Assembly (NCBI GenBank): GCA_000181795.3
Contig: CM012953.1
Span: forward strand, 19,827,439 to 19,871,555
DNA: 44,117 nt
Direction of reading: 5' to 3'
From: Trichinella spiralis
Lineage: Eukaryota; Nematoda; Enoplea; Trichinellida; Trichinellidae
This document shows positions 1 through 12,391 of this stretch, piece by piece (within the stretch, counting starts at the first letter, position 1; each line of letters opens with the position of its first letter). The position numbers were made by a program, and so were the translations under genes. The notes under the pieces were generated by a model. It did not search any database. It saw nothing but the letters and a program-made list of their open reading frames with translations, and was not told the origin of the DNA.

Positions 1-236
1 GAGGGGTAATGAAATGAACGGGGCTTTTACTTATGTCAGGGTTTCTTCATTTTTTTGCCGGCCTCTGTTGTCGTAGGATGGGGTCTTGGGGCATTGTTAC
101 GGATAAAATGTACCATAGAAGCTGGAACGTAAGGGAATACCAACTTTAAAAAGTGTAGAATAAAATGAGCAACCCACGAGGAGGAGAGTAGTACAAAACT
201 AACGCACACACGCAATCACACTCACCAGCAAATAAT

Positions 237-389
237 ATGCTCGTTGAGGATACAAGTGAAAACGGTCGTTCAGCGACAGAGCTGCAACGTAACGGGACGG
301 ATCAAGTGCTGGATGTTGACAACAGGCAGGCCAAATGCTGCATCCAGTCATGTTTCCCATTCAGAGAGCATTCAACATCCACTGACTAA
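237..389 (+). other. Unidentified short ORF, 50 codons
   Basis: An ATG-started frame with balanced, protein-like composition, rich in Asp, Glu, Thr, Ser and Arg and with a Cys-Cys pair near the end. It lies in a patch less AT-rich than its surroundings. A second short frame starts just after it at about 394. It could be the last exon of a gene lying to the left, a repeat, or chance. I do not recognise the protein and see no signal peptide. Confidence 0.15.
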
Positions 390-704
390 TCGATGGGCAA
401 TGGCAATTGGTCGTCTGACTCTGACCGTCATCTGCGCCCTTTTTTTGTTGTGAAACAGAGCTGGGCACGCTGGTGATCCTTATCATAGATCATTGTCGAA
501 GACTGTAGAACCTTGAAAGACAACTATTGAATGAGAGTGCGCTATGATTGCAGGGCGTTGCATTACATTTTACTTTAAAGTATATTTGCGAAAATTAAAG
601 CGAATTTTGTTTGAAGTTAATTGTTTTCAAGTAATTTAAAATGTAGAAAACCTTTTATAGAAATAATTAATGCAACAATCATTGAGTAAGAAATGTTTTT
701 CTAG

Positions 705-1922
705 TGTAACGAGCCGCTCTCCGGGTGGAACCTTCCATCTCCCCAGGTGTAGATGGACTATACCCCCAGCCGTAGGTCGCCATCGCCAAGTTGCATTGGT
801 CTCGCTGCTCCGTGTAACTTCCGGCCTGAGGTAGCCTTATCCCACACCCGCTTGGGGATTACAGAGACCATCGCATCACTGTAGACCAACAACAAAATGT
901 TCGACCTCCGTATCTTACCTGTGACGCGACCACGCTACCGGTCAGCGGGTTGATGGTCGCCATCGTTCTTCTCTCCGCCGTTCGTTTTCGGACGCGTAGC
1001 TAAGGGCAGTCACGTCTGTGATGGTCCAGGCAGCCGCAGCTGAAGCATCCAACTCGCCCAACGGTTCGTAGAGCCGTTCGCTGCAATTGCTGGACTTGCC
1101 TAACTAGGTTCTTCATTTCTCAGAGCCACAGACCCTCCAAATGCTGCATGACATCGTCCTTCGCTTGTTTCATAACGCCATTGTGCGGTTGTCGTCGCTC
1201 CTGAAAATGCTTTTCCTCCTTTCTCACTTTGTCGGCCAGCTTGCTTGCTTCGGCGAAGGTAAGCGGTTCCTGCACTCGAATGTTACTTCCCTCGACGCTA
1301 CCCCACCGGCAAAAAGCGCCACCAAGTCGCTTTCTGATACATCTGTCCTGCGTCCCAACTTCGCCAGCTCTTCGACGCACTGTTTGATGATTTGGCTTTC
1401 ACGTTGAAGCAGGGCGTGGATGCGCTCGATGAGCTACACAGATGACTTCTCCGGGCAGTAGGTGTCCAACAGCCCCCTCTTCAGCTCCTCCAAGGAGTTC
1501 TCCCGTGCTTGTCCGACCAGGTAGAGCTCGCGGCGTACAGGATCACTCAACAAGTACCGCCCGACGACGCCATAGTTCGATGTCGGTACACCGCTAGCGC
1601 AGAAAAAGTCTTCGAGCTTCTCCAGAGACTCCGTAGGGTCCATTTCCGGACAAAAGGCCGGAGGCGGGAAAAAAGAGGCGCCGCTTGTACTCACTTGTAC
1701 GGCTCCCCGGACAGGCCCTCAATGTAACGAGCCGCTCTCTCAGGGGGGATCGTGCGTCGCCCCCAACCGGGCTGCTATCACAGTCATCGCTAGGCGACGA
1801 CGCTGTCACCGTTTCCCCAGTTCGTGCTTTGCCGGTAACATTCTCGCATCCACATACAGATTAAGAGTACAATATTTATTAACAAATACGAACAAAGACC
1901 GCCACTGACCTGCTACCGTAAA
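705..1922 (-). mobile_element. LTR-type retroelement fossil with gag remnant
   Basis: Two copies of a terminal sequence opening TGTAACGAGCCGCTCTC start at 705 and 1723 in the same orientation. Between them (about 1100-1700, minus strand) lie frames that read like a retrotransposon Gag: a Pro-Pro-rich start followed by an acidic helix-rich domain ending near YCPEKSSV. No pol is seen between these ends. The element is broken with several interruptions and much of it is missing. Family is uncertain (Gypsy- or Pao-like Gag). It is old enough that the two ends agree only over their first bases. Confidence 0.5.
1723..1922 (-). repeat. LTR-like end sequence
   Basis: Begins TGTAACGAGCC on the plus strand, that is, ends with the complement on the minus strand. 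It contains an ATTTATTA stretch that would be a polyadenylation signal on the minus strand. The following 1975-2045 resembles 2618-2690 next to the second LTR-like block, so the two blocks are probably homologous ends of related elements. The outer limit is approximate. Confidence 0.4.
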
Positions 1923-2356
1923 TGTCAAGAACCAACCACCACTACGCTTCTCTAGATGCCAACAACCGAACTACCGTAACCCTTTCCCGATCTTCAAGTA
2001 TCCATTTGTTTACGGTAGCTTCATTATTCTTCTTCCTCTTCGTCGTCTGGACAAATACAGTTCTAATGCGTAGGTCAAAGTCCGCTACAAAAGCAACTAC
2101 TAATAAGACATAAGAATTAGATGGAGCGAAAACATGAGCCTTCGAAGACATTGTGTAACGGTTACTGTTGCGTTAAGAATTAAAGTCGAGATCGAAAGGA
2201 AGAAATAACGTAGACGCCAATTCAAGAATGATAATTGCGTTGGCCGATTTAAATACTTTTCTAATTTCAAGCTGACTGTTCTCTGAAAATCTTTCCTGAT
2301 AGCAATCAAAGAATTTTACTTTTAACTTCAGAAACTTTTTACCTCTTTTGTCAGTG

Positions 2357-2600
2357 TGTAACGGACCGCTGCCTCGAGCAGGCTCGTCCGCTTCTTCCAC
2401 CCTGTTATCGGCGTGTCCATCGCTATTTGGCGTCGGGCCGGTATTGACCGGCGCATTCCCCTTCCTTCCTGTCTCGCGCTTTCCTGATGGCATTGCGACA
2501 ATAAAACAACAAACAATGGGTATATACTTTATTGAACGATCAGAAACAAAGATCAACGACGATGTAACCACGAACACACCTCTGGCAACTTGCCAACCCC
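2357..2600 (-). repeat. LTR-like end sequence next to BEL/Pao pol
   Basis: Starts TGTAACGGACCGCTGCC, a variant of the starts at 705 and 1723. It contains a minus-strand AATAAA (CTTTATTG near 2527) and sits directly downstream, in minus-strand sense, of the RNase H part of the BEL/Pao fossil, where a 3' LTR belongs. The right limit is approximate. Confidence 0.45.
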
Positions 2601-4372
2601 TGACGTAAAAAACTACTACCGTACTCCGCTTCCGATCTTCATGTCTTATTCTTCATACGGTAGCTTCAGTTTTCTTCCTCTTCATTTTCTGCAGGATAAA
2701 TCTCATTAGCTCGGTCCGTGTCCGCTGCAGCAATTTGCAATTCAACTAAAGTCAGAGGTCCCAATCGGCGATTGGATTCTGGGTGTCTGCAATTTTCCAA
2801 GAAACGTCTGCAATAAGCAGTGACGCGTATCAACTTTTCGAAATATTTAAATCTTTGTGGAGTTAATTTGATATCTTCTTCTACGTTGACCAAAACTGTT
2901 ACAGATGGTGGGTAGTATTCATCGATTTTGAGATTGATCGATGGATAATCTTTGCTTTCAAAATTGCGATCTTTATCTTCCATGAGCCACGGAGGCCCAT
3001 GCCACCAAACAGGTTGTGAAGCCAATTGTTTCACAGTCGATCCACGGCTTAAGAAATCTGCAGGATTATTCTTAGTGGAACAATATCTCCATAGAACTGG
3101 ACTAGTCAACTGCCGTATGACTTCAACTCTATTTTGTATGAAGGGTTTCAGCTTTTGTGTGGAATTCTTTATCCAACACAAAGTGATTTCACTATCACTC
3201 CAACAGATGAGTTCATCCACTCTGATTCTGAGATTGTTTTTGACGAATGCAATAAGCTTGGCTGCGGCAAATGCTGCCATCAGCTCAAGTCGCGGTAGAG
3301 TGACTTGTTTCAGAGGGGCTACCTTAGCTTTTTGCTAACACCAAATTTACAGTTCTTTTTCCATTCTTATCTATTGCAACCAGGTAGACTGCTGTTCCAT
3401 ACGCTAATTTCGAAGCGTCGCCAAAAACATGTAACTCAAGGCGTCTTATTTCTTTACGCATGAAGGGTATGAGACAACGTCGTATTCAGATTTCGGGGAT
3501 GTCCATCAGCTCCATCTTCCATTTTTTCCACTCTTGATGTAAATTATCTGGTAATTTCTCATCCCAATCAACTCTTTGTTGCCATAATCTTTGGAATAGA
3601 ATTTTTGCTCTAATGAGATACGGGGACAAGTAACCAAGTGGATCGTACATCTTCGCTGTGATGCTGATTAGCTGGCGTTTGGTGTCAAGCGTATTTGGAT
3701 CTACGTTCGACGGTATCGTATAAGAAAGTTCATCCCTTTCTGCATTCCATGTTATTCCAAAGGCTTTCAACATTGGGTTGCTGCTTTCATCTGTTACGCC
3801 TTCAAATGGTACGTCCGCTAGAACTTCATTGTGATTACTAGCCCACTTTGTGAGGAGAAATCCGCCGAGTTTCATCATTTTCCTCAATTGCGCCACCATC
3901 TCGATAGCTGATTCTTCTTCATCCACCGAAAACAACAGATCATCAACATACATATTCTCAAGAACTTCGTTCACGGCTTCAGGAAATTTGTGTTGATATT
4001 TCTTTACATGATGTCGAATGACGCAGATAGCTAAGAATGGTGAACACGATAGTCCAAAACACAACCTTTTAAAGCGATAAATGCGAGGTGCTTCTTGAAC
4101 ATCGCGGCTTCTCCACAAAAATCGGCAGACATCTCTATCTTGTTCATTCAAGCCAATTTGTAGAAACATCTTAGAGATGTCAGCCTGGAGTGCTATACGA
4201 AATCGCCGAAATCGTAACAGTGCTTTGACCAGATCGTTCTGTAACGCTGGTCCTACGTCTATATGTTGGTTAAGGGTAACACCTCCGTACTGCGCCGAAC
4301 CGTCAAATACAATTCGGCATTTAGTGGTGGTCTTATCTATGGTGGCCGGCGCCCAGGTAGACCCCATGTGAG
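2600..4372 (-). mobile_element. BEL/Pao retrotransposon fossil (RT and RNase H)
   Basis: The minus-strand frame at 3486-4367 reads as a Pao-type reverse transcriptase: CRIVFDGSA near its start, an ALQADISKMFLQI segment, the FGLSCSPF motif and the catalytic MYVDDLLF. The frame at 2666-3280 reads as the family's RNase H region, with SDSEITLCWI and NNPADFLSRG motifs. No integrase or protease is visible between these and the LTR-like end at 2357-2600. The copy is broken and incomplete, with a few breaks, but its motifs are well kept, so it is probably moderately young. Family: BEL/Pao LTR retrotransposon. Confidence 0.85.
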
Positions 4373-4624
4373 GGCAGGGTTAAACATGGGTCAGCAAACA
4401 ATAAGCTTCTTGCGTAAACAAGACGTGCGGCGGGTTATCAGACGACCTAAGGGGCGGCTGTCGCAATGGAGATAAAGTGAGATGAAAAATAATTTTCTTT
4501 GCTTTCACTTCTTTTGTTTGGTGAAATGATTTCAAAATCCAACAGATCCTTTTTGATCTGGAATGTTCAACATGTGGTTATCATCGTAATGCAACAATTA
4601 CAACTTGAATGTTTAGTCAACCCA

Positions 4625-4890
4625 GTTTCAGCTGCTTCAGATTCACTCTGCTGTGGACATCGCATTGCTTGATGTCAGCATCTGTGCGCCATGTGTGTGT
4701 GATTTGTAATCTTTTGTCAACACATGGAAATCACAAGTTAATCTTCAATTGTTGATAAAATGAAAAATAAAACTAAATGTTGCAAAAGGGATTTAAAACG
4801 GAATTCAAAAAGGGTTGTTTCATTTTCGCTTGGTCTTACATTTTTGAGTCCTGTGCTTTGCGTTCGAGAGTTCTTACTGATGGAAGGAAG
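4625..4890 (+). repeat. Dispersed repeat, copy 1
   Basis: This stretch matches, in inverted orientation, about 43770-44060 at the other end of the window. The shared landmarks occur in the same order: a GTGGACATCGCATTG block, then GATGTCAGCAT, GCGCCAT, a CTTCAATTGTTGATAAAATG block, AACTAAATGTTG and a TTGGTCTT block. A short part recurs at 5557-5612. It directly precedes the FLYWCH-like fragment, so it may be the flank of a mobile FLYWCH element. Confidence 0.7.
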
Positions 4891-5290
4891 AAATGAAATC
4901 CAGTTTGTATCCACCCAAAGGAGACAACAGAAATTATTATACAGAGGATGGTGTTACACCTTGAAGCGCACAAATCGCAATGACAAATGTTGGATATGCA
5001 CATCAGTAAATAGAATTATTTTAATATAGCACGTTGAAATTGTTGTGTAATATCACGAGCAAGCCATTTCGTTTCAAATTTAGGGAATGAGAGGTTGCCG
5101 TGTATACTTATCTTGATGCCACCCAAGTAATACGAATCTGTGGGCATGCAGATGGCTGCAGAATAGACCCGCATACATTCTACCATCAACAGCTGCTGAA
5201 TGAATTGAAACGGCTGGCTGCAGGGTATCTGAGGCCAGTAAAAGAGATATATGATGAGCTTGCAAGCAGTCTCTTCCAGCTTAGATGCTG
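4884..5290 (+). pseudogene. FLYWCH-type zinc-finger relic, possibly MULE-derived
   Basis: Two plus-strand pieces look like one FLYWCH-type protein. The frame at 4881-5028 contains KLLYRGWCYTLKR followed by CWIC, the aromatic and Cys spacing of a FLYWCH finger. The frame at about 5150-5280 contains HADGCRIDP then LLNELKRLAAG and PVKEIYDELAS, which resembles the stretch that follows the finger in nematode FLYWCH and MULE-related proteins. The pieces are in different frames and the His pair of the finger is not evident, so it is probably broken. It could be a decayed MULE transposon gene or a host FLYWCH pseudogene. Confidence 0.45.
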
Positions 5291-5399
5291 CCGCATATTT
5301 TCCGTCGTTGGACCAGGCCCCGAACACAATGTACTACAGCCGTGCCTGGAGATATCCACGACTTCCGGTCAGACGGCAGGTTTTGTGGCTTACTGCTGA

Positions 5400-7330
5400 A
5401 CAAACAACAACAAATGTAATTATCAAATAATTTAATGTATCATTTGCCGGCTAATGATATGTTATTGATTTTTGCCACCGAGGCTGGTGTGAGGCTGCTG
5501 GTGCGGAGATGGGACCTTGAAGATTGTCTTATCCTGGTACCAGCAGTCATTTACCCTGGACATTGAATTCTTTAATGTCAGCATTAGTGCGCCATTTGTA
5601 CGTGATTAATTTGACCACTATTGCAAACTAATTGTTAGTGAAATCAAAGGTGAAATTTTCATAAACAACTATCATTCAATGATAGTAATTACGGAATAAC
5701 TAATGAAATTGCACCACTATTCATTGGATAACTAGTGTTCAACGTCGAATTGCCTATCAGTGAATGAACAGCCAATGAAAAAAAGTCAACAAGCTGGTCA
5801 AAAAGAGCTGCAGTGTCCATTTCCAGTGTAAACCACGGCCACAGTCGCGCGCGGCGCACTGATGAAATACTTCGCAAATTCGTCCATGGTAAATTGCAAA
5901 CTGTTGATAAAAGGCGAAAACTTTGCTAACCGTCAACATTTAGCAATCAAATTTGTAAACTGTAGACAATTAGTAATTTTCTACATTTCACGCAACATAT
6001 CAAAACCGAGTTTATTCTCAAACAGGGAGACTCAGAAATTTCATGATGCTGCGATTCATGACAGACAGTAGAAGCAACATGTTAAGGATAAATGGTTTTT
6101 GTGGTAGCCGGATTCTCCTGGCTGTTCTGCAGTTCTATGTTTCAAATTGCTTGCAGCCAATTTTCTCTCCCTTGCCTATTGTCAGATGGCAAGATCATGT
6201 GCATCAGTAGATCATAATTCAATACAGAGGGTGCCACCATCACACCACTTTTGAACAGGCTGTACCGCTTTTGTCAAAAAATGCGTGGAACATACATCTC
6301 TTGCATACTGCAATTACATTCTAGCATTCCGGGAAATTTTTGAAAAGTGCAATGCATATCATAGAAAATTCATTTCAAGAATTTTACACTTACAATAGCA
6401 CTTTATCATACATATTACATACATATAATATTAAAATGGACACACGGCAACAAGTTACCTAATGATGCCAATAGATGAGCATAAATGCTAATAAAATTCA
6501 CAAAACACTTATTTTTGGTGCAAAAGCATGTCACTATATGGACACGAAAAATCGATATAGTGGTGGCTTACTAACAATGCAAAACATTGTTTTCGACCAT
6601 CTGTTTGGAACAATAAGTATTTCCACAGACAAATAAACAGCTTGTTTCATTCGTACATGCTTTTATACAACAGAAATATGACAGTTATGCTCAGCTGCAA
6701 TCAGATGATTAACAGTTTGTTAGTCTTTTCGTATATTTTCTTATAAACCCATTGTAAAGAACAAAAGCTGATGGATTTTATTCAAAATCGGCAGATAGCG
6801 GTACTGCACGCTACTATAAAGCTAAAAACGAAAGTTATTTTTTAAAATTTTATCTTAATAAAATAAAAGAAATCACAACGTAAGACTACTACTGGCAACA
6901 GTATAACGAAGATGGCCTAAGCAAGTATCAACTGACAAATTATTATATATGTAAAAATAAAATAAACATAAATAAATAGAAAAAAGTGCCATTCAGTTGC
7001 GTTAACAAAAAATCGAGAAAACAAGATCATATATGCTGAAAAAGCCATTGTCACTATATTAGCTAATAGACTTTACTATATAGGTATGACTAAAAAAGGC
7101 GAATACTTCAATTTACGTGTTTTTTTGACTCCACTAGGTAAAAAAAACGTAAAAATGAAAAGTAAATAACTGCTGGATAGCGTTCGAAAGAAAAATCAAG
7201 AAGAAACTACAAGCCGTGTCAAAATTTACCAGACTTTAGCCATCTGAGGGTTGTTAATACAGCAACGTTGTGTATTGTGTTTTTCCATGTTACTTGCTCT
7301 GGGTAGTAAGCAATTATGTCACTTTTGACA
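5400..7330. other. AT-rich intergenic region, no gene seen
   Basis: Apart from a 55-bp fragment of the dispersed repeat at 5557-5612 I see only short chance frames and AT-rich sequence. The patch at about 5830-5860 (GTCGCGCGCGGCGCAC) is unusually GC-rich for the region but has no coding context that I can support. Confidence 0.5.
5557..5612 (+). repeat. Dispersed repeat, partial copy 2
   Basis: Shares the order GGACAT, GATGTCAGCAT-like and GTGCGCCAT with 4653-4712. With that copy it flanks the FLYWCH relic as direct repeats about 900 bp apart. Confidence 0.5.
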
Positions 7331-7821
7331 CTGTTTAAATTTACGCATTCAAAACGTATTTTATTCAACTCAACAGCTGCAACTCATATCAATTATGTTA
7401 TTTCTGCATAGCCATCATTGTTTAATGCACACTTACTCTCTTCTGTTTATAACTTTTGGTAAATTACTAGTTATTTGTAACCGTGACTAGCAATTTGTTA
7501 CGAGTGCATATTCGTAAATTCGTACTTCAAATATTCATAATTTGCATCCATTATTTTCACTTTCACTGACCGTAAAAGCACAAATACTATTGCTGCACTA
7601 AAAATATGAATTATTCTATATTGTAAACACGTTCACATGTACATCTGACTAGAAACAATACTTTTATAAACATGTAAATATAAATAAGGTAGAAACTATT
7701 GTTCAAGCACCAACTGACTAATATACTGCATCAAAATACATAAACAAATCATCATTTTCTTATTATAAATGCATCTATTATAGTGGATGTCGTTGTTACT
7801 GCAAGAAACATTGATCTGAGC

Positions 7822-10069
7822 ATGCATAAACTGGAATTTCTCTTATTAATTTCCATTCTACAGGTAAAAATGTTTGCAAAAAACAACATTCAGCAAAATT
7901 GTTCACTGATGAAAATATAGATTTTTGTGAATGCATATTGGCATTGTGGAATGCAGGATCAGCACGAACTCCATGATGCTGTTTACAAAGAAGAATATAA
8001 CACTTTGCCTGCGGCAGAGGCTTCCTGGCTTGTGACGGTCGAAGCTAACAACCGAGCATGCATGGGATATTTGGTAGGGAAGCGTGTCATGCCTGGATTA
8101 ACAGTGGATGTTGTCCTGTCAAGCAAAGATTGTGTGGGCTCGTATGAATAATTTTTTCTTACAAAGCATGCGATGAAAATATTATTTCTTTAGAACGAGC
8201 TATAAAAAAATAAAAATTCGCAATCCACGTAAAACTAAGGACAATCCAGGTGTAATAAAAGTAAAAAGTGTGAAGAGTCACCCACTTGTGAAGGGTGTAG
8301 TAATGTTAAAATTAAAAAAACCATTGCTTATCAGTGGCTGGCTTCCAATTTGTGTTTATCAACTGAAACGAATGAAACACCATTGCGCAGTCATGACATC
8401 AACGGTAGAAAAAGGTATATTAAATGCTCTTTTTTATTTGATTTTTTTAATTTGCAGTTAACACAGATTTAAATGCATAAAAATATATAAATATTCAGTT
8501 GGCATTTATTTTTTATCAATTCAAAATAATCAATTAACTTGAGCTTTATTCATATTGCAATGTTTTGTTTGCATAATTGAAAATAAAAGTAAGCAGTATT
8601 AATTATCAAATTTATCAATTCCATAAAGCATACCTTTTGTTGAAAACAGGATAAATTGAGCACAATTTTGGTTTGTTTTAATGAATTGCTTATATTACAG
8701 GAAAAAATATAAAAGAAGTGAAGCTTCACAAACCGAAATTGGTCGACAGTGCAGAATGCAAAAAGGAAATTCCAGATTTTGATGAAAACACAGAATTTTG
8801 CGTTGATGGAGTGCCTTCTGGAAATGATGTAAAAAATTCTTGTTGCTGCTTTATTACTTTAAAATTTTAAATCCTGTAAAAAAAACTTTAACTTTAAAGA
8901 ATGTTGCCGACGCGTACATTTGCGTGGAAGACAGAATATGGCAACTGTACGGTCTCAGGAAACAACAGTCTTCCAAATCTAAATATGCAGTTTTCTACGA
9001 TGTACAGAAAACAGGCTTCGATTCAGTCGTAAGTCCGTATAATTATTGGCTGCATTATTATTTTCAGTTAATATTTTTCTGAAGGACGATTGGAATTGTG
9101 GAACAGCTGCAATTGATGATTTAAGAAAATTCAGAAATTCTGAACAAACTGATTATGTACCTATAGATGCTGCACCTTGGATGGTAGCAATATATGTTCA
9201 AGGTAAAAGTGGAGAATTTTGCACAGGAATGCTAGTCAACGGCAAAAAGCACACTTCCGATTCGAGAGAAGTCTACACAATGTCAAGTTGTGTATCAGAG
9301 TATATTTTTTAAATCTTTAAAAAGATAAAAATGTATATTATCGAAAATTCTCATTTGAAGAAAAGTAAAATCCAGTGATATTATGGTCAGTTACAAAACT
9401 GGACCGACGACTTATGCAAATATGAGTGTCGCATCCATTGAAAGATTTAATAACAAGCCTGCTGTAGTTTCATTGAAACTGAAGCATCCAATCATGATAT
9501 CGCTCTATGCAAGACCGATATGTATGATCAAAGATGGGTATCATTTTAGCACATACAGTTGTGAATTATTATCTGTGACATACAGAGGTATTTTTTTTTG
9601 CATTTTTCCTTCAATTCTTATTTTACATTGTTCTCTCAGATGGAGATTTCAAAGCAAAAGCAAATAACTATGACAATTGGAATATGCATTACAAATGCTC
9701 AGATGCGTTCAGCGACAAGTATGTCGGAAGTGGTGATGTCTGTGCCAAAGATCTTGACAAAGATATTGACAGCGACCATACGGTATACTTTTTCATTTCG
9801 TAATAATTAAATTACACGCAAAAAAATTTTCTTTCACAAAATTTCATGTTTCACTATTACCATCTAAAATAGAAACTAAATTAAATATATCCTTGAAAGT
9901 TTTATCATTATTCTGAGCAAAACTTAGTTATTAAACATTAAAAAATATGTTTTAGAGTTCTGGCAGAATGATATTTTGCGGTGGAAAGGGAGATTATGAA
10001 GGCAGATTGTTTTTAGCTGGTGTTCAACATTTGAAACAAGGCAACCTCGGCACCTATACATTGATATAA
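7822..10069 (+). CDS. Secreted double trypsin-like protein, catalytically dead (copy A)
   Basis: Nine exons: 7822-7863, 7921-8141, 8194-8414, 8701-8828, 8900-9028, 9085-9299, 9376-9587, 9640-9782, 9956-10069. They encode 474 aa. Residues 1-19 are a signal peptide (FLLLISIL core, predicted cut after VNA). Two S1 (chymotrypsin-fold) domains follow, about 22-247 and 252-474, each opening with a CG pair and holding recognisable landmarks (GYLVGK or FCTGMLVNG, LKLKKP...PICV). In domain 1 the His-loop TAAHC is SSKDC (81-85) and the GDSGG region is NVADAYIC (205-212). In domain 2 TAAHC is TMSSC (312-316) and the Asp loop reads NKPAVVSLKL; a Ser in the SSG at 438-440 may match the catalytic Ser. Proteolysis is therefore unlikely. 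Double-domain secreted proteins of this kind are known from Trichinella. The role is unknown; a binding or host-interaction role is inference. Confidence 0.85.
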
Positions 10070-10377
10070 ACATCTAAATGCAAAATGTAGCTGATGTTGA
10101 TTCGCTTTTTCGTAAACCAAACTAACTTTTATGCTAAAATTTTTATAACTTTGAAAAATTAAAAATCAACACATATAAGCGTTTTCAGCTGAAGTGAATT
10201 AATAATAATATAATAATACAAAATGACTACATACAATAAGAACATAATGATTTTGTAACAAAAAGATGATTCACTGGAGCTAAATAACAAAACAATTTTT
10301 ATTGAATATCTTAGTAGGTAATTAGAAAAATAAATATTGCAGGTTTAATTTTAATTATGCAAAAGATACTGAACATT

Positions 10378-10413
10378 CTATTGGTCAATTTGAAATTCCT
10401 CATTCTTGCGGCA
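10378..10413 (-). pseudogene. Relic of the microprotein gene's last exon end
   Basis: On the minus strand this reads C-R-K-N-E-E-F-Q-I-D-Q-stop, matching the end (R-R-N-E-K-F-Q-I-D-Q-stop) of the 49-aa protein encoded at 14957-15106. It sits at the same distance downstream of copy A as that gene's end does from copy B. No membrane segment or start follows, so it is a fragment left by the tandem duplication. The stop is TAG here and TGA in the intact gene. Confidence 0.75.
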
Positions 10414-10419
10414 ATCCAC

Positions 10420-11510
10420 TAACAAGCAAATAAAATGCAGGAAAAATAAAAATTCAAATTAGTTGACTGAGCATAAATGTCATATCATTATGCAAAACTG
10501 AATACATTTTTTGCATATATTAAAATAATAAGAAAACAAAGAATGTTGTTACATGATCTGAAAAATGCTAAACTTGAATTTATTAACTCGTGCGCTGAAA
10601 AATAATTCAGAATGTTTAGTTTCCAAAATTGAGAATACTGTTGCACTGCTAGATGAAAATTAATAAGCATATATTGAAATGAAACAATCATATATTAATA
10701 TTTATTGTTTAAATTTAGTGATAAATTTGATTTTAAGCATGGGTATATTTTTGAATGTACCTGATGTGACGCATACTTTGATATGAGGATGCGTGGTCCA
10801 TTGGCATTGTAAACCAAATAAAGCTTAAAGCTTTAAATGTTAATAATTTCTGAAATAGCCGAACACATATTGAACAAATAATGTTTAATGGAATAATTAA
10901 ATCTAAGGTTATTATGAACAAATAGCAAACAATATCAATTTGAGCAAAACTGAAATCTTTTATACAGTAGAGATTTTGAATAACGATTTTTTGCATGTGG
11001 AATTTCATACGGGACAATAAAGAAGAATAGAAATAGCATGACAAAACAATATTCATATATTTGAAAAATTCTAATGTCTTGTCTGATGCAAATTTGCATA
11101 GCATTAATCATATTTCATGAAAGAGTTAAACGCTTTAGAAAATGCTGAGGAATTGTTGCAGTTGGGCAGATGCATTCTCATCCATGTTATTTCAATTTTT
11201 GGCAAGCTTTGCACAACTTCTTGCAATTGTTTATATTCAGTTTAAATAATTTTTCTAGTAGTTCACAGTTAATGATTTAAGATATTTTTCTATTCATGTT
11301 GTCCTGCTTTATTTTTGGCAGAAATACAACAACTTCATAATTCAGAAATAGTTCATATGATTTCACAAATTTCTGAAATGTGTTTATTTGCTTATTTGAA
11401 TTATTTCTTCAAAAAAGTGTGCTCTATGTTATTTATTTTAAGTGTCTGTTATTACATAATTTCATTTCGTTTCTCTTTCTCACTTTCTATTACTTTATTT
11501 ATATCACTTT
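10420..11510. other. Spacer between duplicated units, no gene seen
   Basis: AT-rich sequence without a convincing frame, splice pattern or repeat. The minus-strand frame at 10733-11104 is hydrophobic but has the composition of chance AT-rich translation. Confidence 0.45.
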
Positions 11511-12391
11511 TGTATGCTAAAATTTATGTATTCAAAAGTGATGCTATTCAACTCAGCTGTTGCAACGCATATTAGTTATATTAATTATTTCTCAAAATCC
11601 TCGTTGTTTAAGGCGCATATGGTCTATTCTATTATTATGACTTTTGGTAAATTTCTGCTTTTTTATAATTGTAGTCAGTACTTAATCATAAGCTAATATT
11701 CATATCATATCATATCATACATCGGTCGTTCATAATTGTTGCCATTCTTCCTCACTGCAGGAGATTATAATTCTGTTGCTGCACTGAAAAGATAAGTTTA
11801 TTCTTCAACTTACTCCTCCATGAATTTCATTTTTTGTAAATTTTAAAATACTTTCGATATTATTTGGTTTCCAAAGCAATTTTTAATTTTAATTTTTATA
11901 TTTCTGTTGGTGGTGCTGCTTCTGAGATCGAGCATCTGCTGAATTAACCTTTGCAAATTTAATCACTGTGCTTTTCCTGTGATTGTCATTTTTCAACGCT
12001 GTTTTAGCTTCAATATAATTGTGGCATTTTGTTCTTCCTCGTGGTTCATAACTCTAATGCTTGTTATTATATTTGTCCATTTTAATAATACAGAAGCAAT
12101 GTATATGTAAGATTTATTAAGCAAAATGCATTTAAACATATCAGTTATCATAAAGCATAAAAGCTTTTTACATAAGTTTCTGATTCAATAAACAAGTTTT
12201 CCCATGTACATCTGACTAGAAATAATACTCTTATAAGCAGGTAAATATAAATAAGGTAGCGACTATTGTTCAATCTGAAACCAACTTTTGTGTCACTGGA
12301 ATAAAATACATAAACAAATCATCATTTTCTTATCATAAATGCATCTATTATAGTGGATGTCGTTGTTATTGCAAGAAACATTGATCTGAGC

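Larger units (their letters stand above)
7340..10415. repeat. Tandem duplication, left unit
   Basis: The same order of sequence recurs at about 11520-14995. The match covers upstream sequence (for example TTCAACTCAACAGCTGC versus TTCAACTCAGCTGTTGC), all nine exons and most introns of the protease-like gene, the 3' flank, and the last codons of the neighbouring minus-strand microprotein gene. The two start codons are 4570 bp apart. The right copy has extra sequence at about 11800-12180 in its upstream part. Breakpoints are approximate. Confidence 0.85.

Noticed and set aside
1141-1407. Plus-strand frames opposite the gag remnant
   Set aside because: The minus-strand frame has the Gag-like composition; the plus-strand readings are shadows.
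9046-9084. Upstream extension of protease exon 6 as a new start with a hydrophobic leader
   Set aside because: The acceptor at 9083-9084 gives correct phase from exon 5 in both copies, and the true signal peptide is on exon 1.
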